8,521 nucleotides of DNA, taken from assembly GCA_028678445.1 (NCBI GenBank), contig JAJRDJ010000148.1, forward strand, positions 1 through 8,521, read 5' to 3'. The notes beneath the pieces were generated by a model. That model had not been told where the DNA came from. It did no database searches and was given only the letters and a program-made list of their open reading frames with translations. The stretch comes from Methylococcaceae bacterium. GTDB taxonomy: Bacteria > Pseudomonadota > Gammaproteobacteria > Methylococcales > Methylococcaceae. The position numbers were made by a program, and so were the translations under genes. How positions within the stretch are numbered: position 1 is the stretch's first letter; each line of letters starts with the position of its first letter. Positions 5,020 through 8,521 of this stretch are shown one piece after another.

Positions 5020-7599
5020 GTGAACATCATAGACACCCACAACGCCTGCATTCCTGAAGGAGCCGGCCCTTTGTATCCATCTGCCCCTTTCCCAGACCAC
5101 GATGAGCCGCACGTTAGCAAGACGACTGACGCTCAAATCGATGCAGCCTGCGAGCAAGCCTGCCAGTCCATCGCGCCCGCATGGCCATTGGATCGCGCCA
5201 TCGCAGTCAATCCGCACTGGGGCCGGATCAATCGCCCTCTGCGGCAAGTTGCGGCACGTATGGCGGTGCTCGGAAATATCCAGGTATTTCCCACGCGCGA
5301 ATACTTGCGTGAAGCTTGGGCGAAGGGCCGTATGACCCAACAAGACCTGTCTTGTGGGCTCGCAACACTGCAGCACGGTGAAGAGCGCGCAGCCCCGTGC
5401 ATCGATGCCTTGAAGCAGATGCCGGAGGTCACGCACCTGCCGCTGCTCATCGATGTGCTGGATGACGACCCGGCACGTCACACGCGTCTGTCCTGGCGGC
5501 AGGCAATCACCCAGCAGGTGAGTCAGACCTGCGCAGCCTTCTTTGACGAGCACCAGGCCGATTGGCAGCCCGACCGCGGCCAAGGGCTCTATGCCTTCTG
5601 GCGGGATACACTGACTCATGACCATGGCATCGGCGTGTTGATGGGCTTGCCCGATCTCGGTAAACGATTGAGCGCGTTGCCGGCGACACGGCAGGATGCA
5701 GAAAAATGGGCCATGATTCGTCTTGGGCTTCCGCAGGATGCCTGGGCCGATTATCTGGAGGCTGTGCTGCTGACTGTCAATGGATGGGCGTCCTGGTGCG
5801 CCTATCTGGGGTGGCAGGCGAAACAGGAAGGCCGAAGCGACAATCATCTGCGCGAGCTACTGGCCATTCGGCTGGCTTGGGGTGCCGTTTTGCTCGAGTG
5901 CAAAGCCGATTCCTCCGCACAACGTGCCTTTGCTGCCTTGCATGCGGCGTGGAGTCACGCACCGGTGCTGCTGGCGGACGCGGAGCGTGCGTTGTGGGTC
6001 GACGAAGTTTGGCAATTCGCTCTGGAAGCAGGTTATCAACGGCAACTGGCGCGCAAGCTCAGCACAGCTTTTCTTCCACATACCCTTGAGTCATCTCGAT
6101 CGGAAGTTGAAGTGCAGGCCGCTTTCTGCATCGACGTCCGCAGCGAGCGGCTCCGGCGTGCTCTGGAAACAGTGTCGCCGTCGATTCAGACCATCGGCTT
6201 TGCGGGCTTCTTTGGGCTACCCATCGCTTACACCCCGTTTGCGACGAACGCCCGCCGTCCCCAACTGCCGGGACTTCTTGCGCCGGCATTGGAAGTTTCG
6301 GACTGCGTCATGGCCGAGGAAGCCGGCGACCATGAGAACTCGGCCAGCGAGCAACGCGCTGCGAAGCAGGCCCGTCTGCGCAGGTTCGCCTGGTCGACAC
6401 AATGGCAGGCCAATAGTCGCTGGCCTGGGGCCGCGTTTTCTTTCGTTGAGGCCGCAGGTTTGGGCTATCTAGGCAAACTGGCGGGCTGGTTGAGCCCCTC
6501 TGCGCAACCGCGTCCCCGTGACGATCTGGCTGGCATGCCCGCGCGCTACCGTTCGCTGTGCCGGCCAACGCTGACCGGTCTGGATCTAAGCGACAAGGTG
6601 AATCTCGCAGCCACAATCCTGCACGCCATGGGGCTCGATCATGACCTAGCGCCGCTCGTGCTGCTGGTCGGCCACGGTAGCCAGAGCGTTAACAACGCCC
6701 ACGCCGCGGCGCTCGATTGCGGCGCGTGCTGCGGCCAGACCGGTGAAGTGAATGCCCGCGTACTGGCGCAACTCCTCAACGATCCTGCCGTGCGCGCGGG
6801 CTTGGCAGAGAAGAACATCGCCATACCGTCGGAAACCGGGTTTCTGGCTGCATTGCACAACACCACGACCGATGAAGTCGAATGGTTCGACGAGGACTTG
6901 CTGCCGCCTCAAGCGCGGGAAAGGCTCGGGCGCGTGCAGTCGGTGTTCGATTGCGCCTGCGACCAGGTAAGACGTGAGCGCGCTCCCGATCTGGCGCTGG
7001 ATCCGCGCGGCGGGCATGCAGATCTGTTGGAGCAGGTGCGTCGCCGAGCCAATGATGGCGCACAGACACGCCCTGAATGGGGCTTGGCCGGCAACGCCTC
7101 GTTCATCATCGCGCCCAGAAGCCGTACCCAGGGCGTCGTGCTGGACGGACGCACATTCCTGCACGACTACGCTTCAGAGAACGATCCAGACGGCAGCATT
7201 CTGGAATTGCTGATGACTGCCCCGATGCTGGTCACGCACTGGATCAACTGGCAATACCACGCATCCGTTTGCGATCCGGATCACCTCGGCAGCGGCAACA
7301 AAGTGCTGCACAATGTGGTCGGCGGTCACATCGGTGTTTTCGAAGGCAACGGCGGGGATTTGCGAATCGGCTTGTCCAAGCAATCCTTGCACAATGGCAA
7401 GCAATGGATGCACGAGCCGTTGCGTCTCACGGCAGTCATTGATTCGCCAAGAGCCGCTATCGAGCGCGTGATTCAGCAGCACACCGTGGTGCAACAACTG
7501 ATAGATCACGGCTGGCTGCACTTGTGGCATTTCGGCGAAAAGGATCTCAGCCGTTACGCGGCCGGCGAATGGGCTGGGCTCGGACTGATGGCTCAGTGA
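5020..7599 (+). CDS. dabA: DabA, zinc-dependent carbonic-anhydrase-like subunit of the bicarbonate accumulation system (DUF2309)
   Basis: This 859-residue protein of the UPF0753/DUF2309 family is soluble-looking and expected at the cytosolic membrane face bound to DabB. Near the N-terminus is the family hallmark P-L-D-R-A-I-A-V-N-P-H-W-G (about 56-68). The metal site is complete: C370-I-D372-V-R374-S-E376 and H552-G-S, with C567 in A-L-D-C-G-A-C-C-G. These match the Zn ligands reported for Halothiobacillus DabA (Cys351, Asp353, His524, Cys539, from memory), including the same 2- and 15-residue spacings. The C-terminal part carries N-W-Q-Y-H and G-N-K-V-L-H-N-V-V-G-G-H-I-G-V-F-E-G-N-G-G-D-L, also conserved. 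The proposed reaction is one-way hydration of CO2 to bicarbonate, coupled to the ion gradient through DabB. The gene appears full length with no frameshift; cysD follows 22 bases later. Confidence 0.94.
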   Translation: MNIIDTHNACIPEGAGPLYPSAPFPDHDEPHVSKTTDAQIDAACEQACQSIAPAWPLDRAIAVNPHWGRINRPLRQVAARMAVLGNIQVFPTREYLREAWAKGRMTQQDLSCGLATLQHGEERAAPCIDALKQMPEVTHLPLLIDVLDDDPARHTRLSWRQAITQQVSQTCAAFFDEHQADWQPDRGQGLYAFWRDTLTHDHGIGVLMGLPDLGKRLSALPATRQDAEKWAMIRLGLPQDAWADYLEAVLLTVNGWASWCAYLGWQAKQEGRSDNHLRELLAIRLAWGAVLLECKADSSAQRAFAALHAAWSHAPVLLADAERALWVDEVWQFALEAGYQRQLARKLSTAFLPHTLESSRSEVEVQAAFCIDVRSERLRRALETVSPSIQTIGFAGFFGLPIAYTPFATNARRPQLPGLLAPALEVSDCVMAEEAGDHENSASEQRAAKQARLRRFAWSTQWQANSRWPGAAFSFVEAAGLGYLGKLAGWLSPSAQPRPRDDLAGMPARYRSLCRPTLTGLDLSDKVNLAATILHAMGLDHDLAPLVLLVGHGSQSVNNAHAAALDCGACCGQTGEVNARVLAQLLNDPAVRAGLAEKNIAIPSETGFLAALHNTTTDEVEWFDEDLLPPQARERLGRVQSVFDCACDQVRRERAPDLALDPRGGHADLLEQVRRRANDGAQTRPEWGLAGNASFIIAPRSRTQGVVLDGRTFLHDYASENDPDGSILELLMTAPMLVTHWINWQYHASVCDPDHLGSGNKVLHNVVGGHIGVFEGNGGDLRIGLSKQSLHNGKQWMHEPLRLTAVIDSPRAAIERVIQQHTVVQQLIDHGWLHLWHFGEKDLSRYAAGEWAGLGLMAQ

Positions 7600-7621
7600 T
7601 TTACTTTACGAGAGGATGACC

Positions 7622-8521
7622 ATGAACCAACAAACTGCATTGCAACGGGATTCCACCGGGGATGATTTTCGAAAGTATCGGTGGGACGAGTCCGCAACCT
7701 ATTTCAGCCATCTCGACGCGCTGGAGGCGGAAGCGCTGTTCATCCTGCGCGAGGTCGCGGCGGAATGCCGCAATCCTGCGCTGCTGTTCTCCGGCGGCAA
7801 GGATTCCGCCGTAGTCCTGCATCTGGCCTACAAGGCGTTCCATCCGGAGAAGATAGGCTTCGTCCTGCTTCACGTAGACACCGGCCACAATTACCCCGAG
7901 GTCATCGGCTACCGCGACCGCATGGCTGCCCGCTATGGCTGCGTGCTGAGGGTGGCCGAGGTCGAAGACTCCATTCGGCGCGGGACGGTGCGTTTGCGCC
8001 ATACCCTGGAATCGCGCAACCCCCACCAGTCCGTTACTCTGCTGGAAGCTATCGCCGAGCATGGCTTCGATGCCTGCGTCGGCGGCGCCCGCCGCGATGA
8101 GGAGAAAGCCCGGGCCAAGGAGCGGGTATTCAGCTTCCGCGACGAGTTCGGACAATGGGACCCCAAGCGCCAGCGCCCGGAACTCTGGGAGCTTTACAAC
8201 ACCCGCGTCCGGCCCGGGGAGAACATGCGGGTGTTCCCCATCTCGAACTGGACCGAGCTGGATGTTTGGCAGTACATCGAACGCGAAGGTCTCGAACTGC
8301 CTTCGATTTACTTCGCGCATCCGCGGGAAGTGGTCCGTCGGGGCGGGCTGCTGACGCCGGTCACGCCTTTGACTCCGGTCCAGGAAGGCGAGTCCGTGGA
8401 AACGTTGCTATGCCGGTTCCGCACCGTGGGTGACATTCCTTGCACCGCGCCGGTGGAATCCAGTGCGGCCACCCTGGCGGAGATCATCCGCGAGACCATC
8501 GAGACCCGTGTCACCGAGCGC
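7622..8521 (+). CDS. cysD: Sulfate adenylyltransferase subunit 2, CysD (3' end beyond window)
   Basis: Three hundred codons are open from the ATG at 7622 to the window edge with no stop. The protein is an N-type ATP pyrophosphatase: the P-loop S-G-G-K-D-S lies at 57-62, H-V-D-T at 84-87, and the CysD signature G-G-A-R-R-D-E-E-K-A-R-A-K-E-R at 154-168 is followed by F-S-F-R-D-E-F-G-Q-W-D-P-K. These mark CysD rather than CysH, which lacks this stretch. CysD works with the GTPase CysN to make adenylyl sulfate from sulfate and ATP, the first step of sulfate assimilation. E. coli CysD is 302 residues, so only a few codons should be missing, and cysN may follow. AGAGG at 7611-7615 precedes the start. 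It sits 22 bases behind dabA on the same strand, implying co-transcription with the carbon-uptake genes. Confidence 0.92.
   Translation, partial: MNQQTALQRDSTGDDFRKYRWDESATYFSHLDALEAEALFILREVAAECRNPALLFSGGKDSAVVLHLAYKAFHPEKIGFVLLHVDTGHNYPEVIGYRDRMAARYGCVLRVAEVEDSIRRGTVRLRHTLESRNPHQSVTLLEAIAEHGFDACVGGARRDEEKARAKERVFSFRDEFGQWDPKRQRPELWELYNTRVRPGENMRVFPISNWTELDVWQYIEREGLELPSIYFAHPREVVRRGGLLTPVTPLTPVQEGESVETLLCRFRTVGDIPCTAPVESSAATLAEIIRETIETRVTER

Noticed and set aside
4903..5847. 314-codon open frame on the - strand
   Set aside because: It lies opposite the end of dabB and the start of dabA, both of which have strong family matches. It has no recognisable motif and its composition is what a GC-rich antisense frame gives.
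7601..8320. 239-codon open frame on the - strand
   Set aside because: It is the complement of cysD, which has the S-G-G-K-D-S P-loop and the CysD signature on the + strand.

Overview
The window looks like part of the chromosome of a GC-rich (roughly 58-60% by eye), autotrophic proteobacterium of the sulfur-, iron- or hydrogen-oxidising kind. The main reason is an intact DAB (dissolved inorganic carbon accumulation) pair, dabB and dabA. A divergent LysR regulator precedes the pair, and a beta-carbonic anhydrase end lies at the left edge of the window. The genus cannot be fixed from the sequence alone.

Layout. Left block (1-1271, + strand): the C-terminal end of a beta-carbonic anhydrase, then a cytosolic thioredoxin-fold protein with a CPGC active site, then a small protein with about three membrane segments. 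All three read the same way, at spacings of 91 and 61 bases. Middle block (about 1270-2388): no functional gene, only remains of three unrelated insertion sequences. They are an IS1380-type transposase middle piece (+), an internally deleted IS4/Tn5-type transposase (-), and an IS66-type transposase tail (+) with its terminal inverted repeat. Right block (2333-8521): a LysR/NhaR-like regulator on the - strand whose last codons run into the IS66 end; a 98-base AT-rich divergent control region with a repeated element; then dabB, dabA and a sulfate adenylyltransferase small subunit (cysD, cut by the window edge), all on the + strand with gaps of 24 and 22 bases.

How the genes fit together. DabB resembles the NuoL/ND5 family of proton-conducting membrane proteins. 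DabA is a large zinc protein with a carbonic-anhydrase-like metal site. In the characterised Halothiobacillus system the two form an energy-coupled machine that builds up cytosolic bicarbonate. The LysR protein is the obvious candidate regulator, with the repeats between it and dabB as its likely operators. A cytosolic carbonic anhydrase would act on the same CO2/bicarbonate pool, so the left block may once have been part of the same carbon-uptake island before insertion sequences and deletions came between them. CysD following dabA so closely suggests that carbon uptake and sulfate activation share a transcript here.

The DAB system itself is already described. The less explained parts are the redoxin plus small membrane protein behind the carbonic anhydrase, the IS-modified end of the regulator, the internally deleted transposase, and the dabA-cysD linkage.
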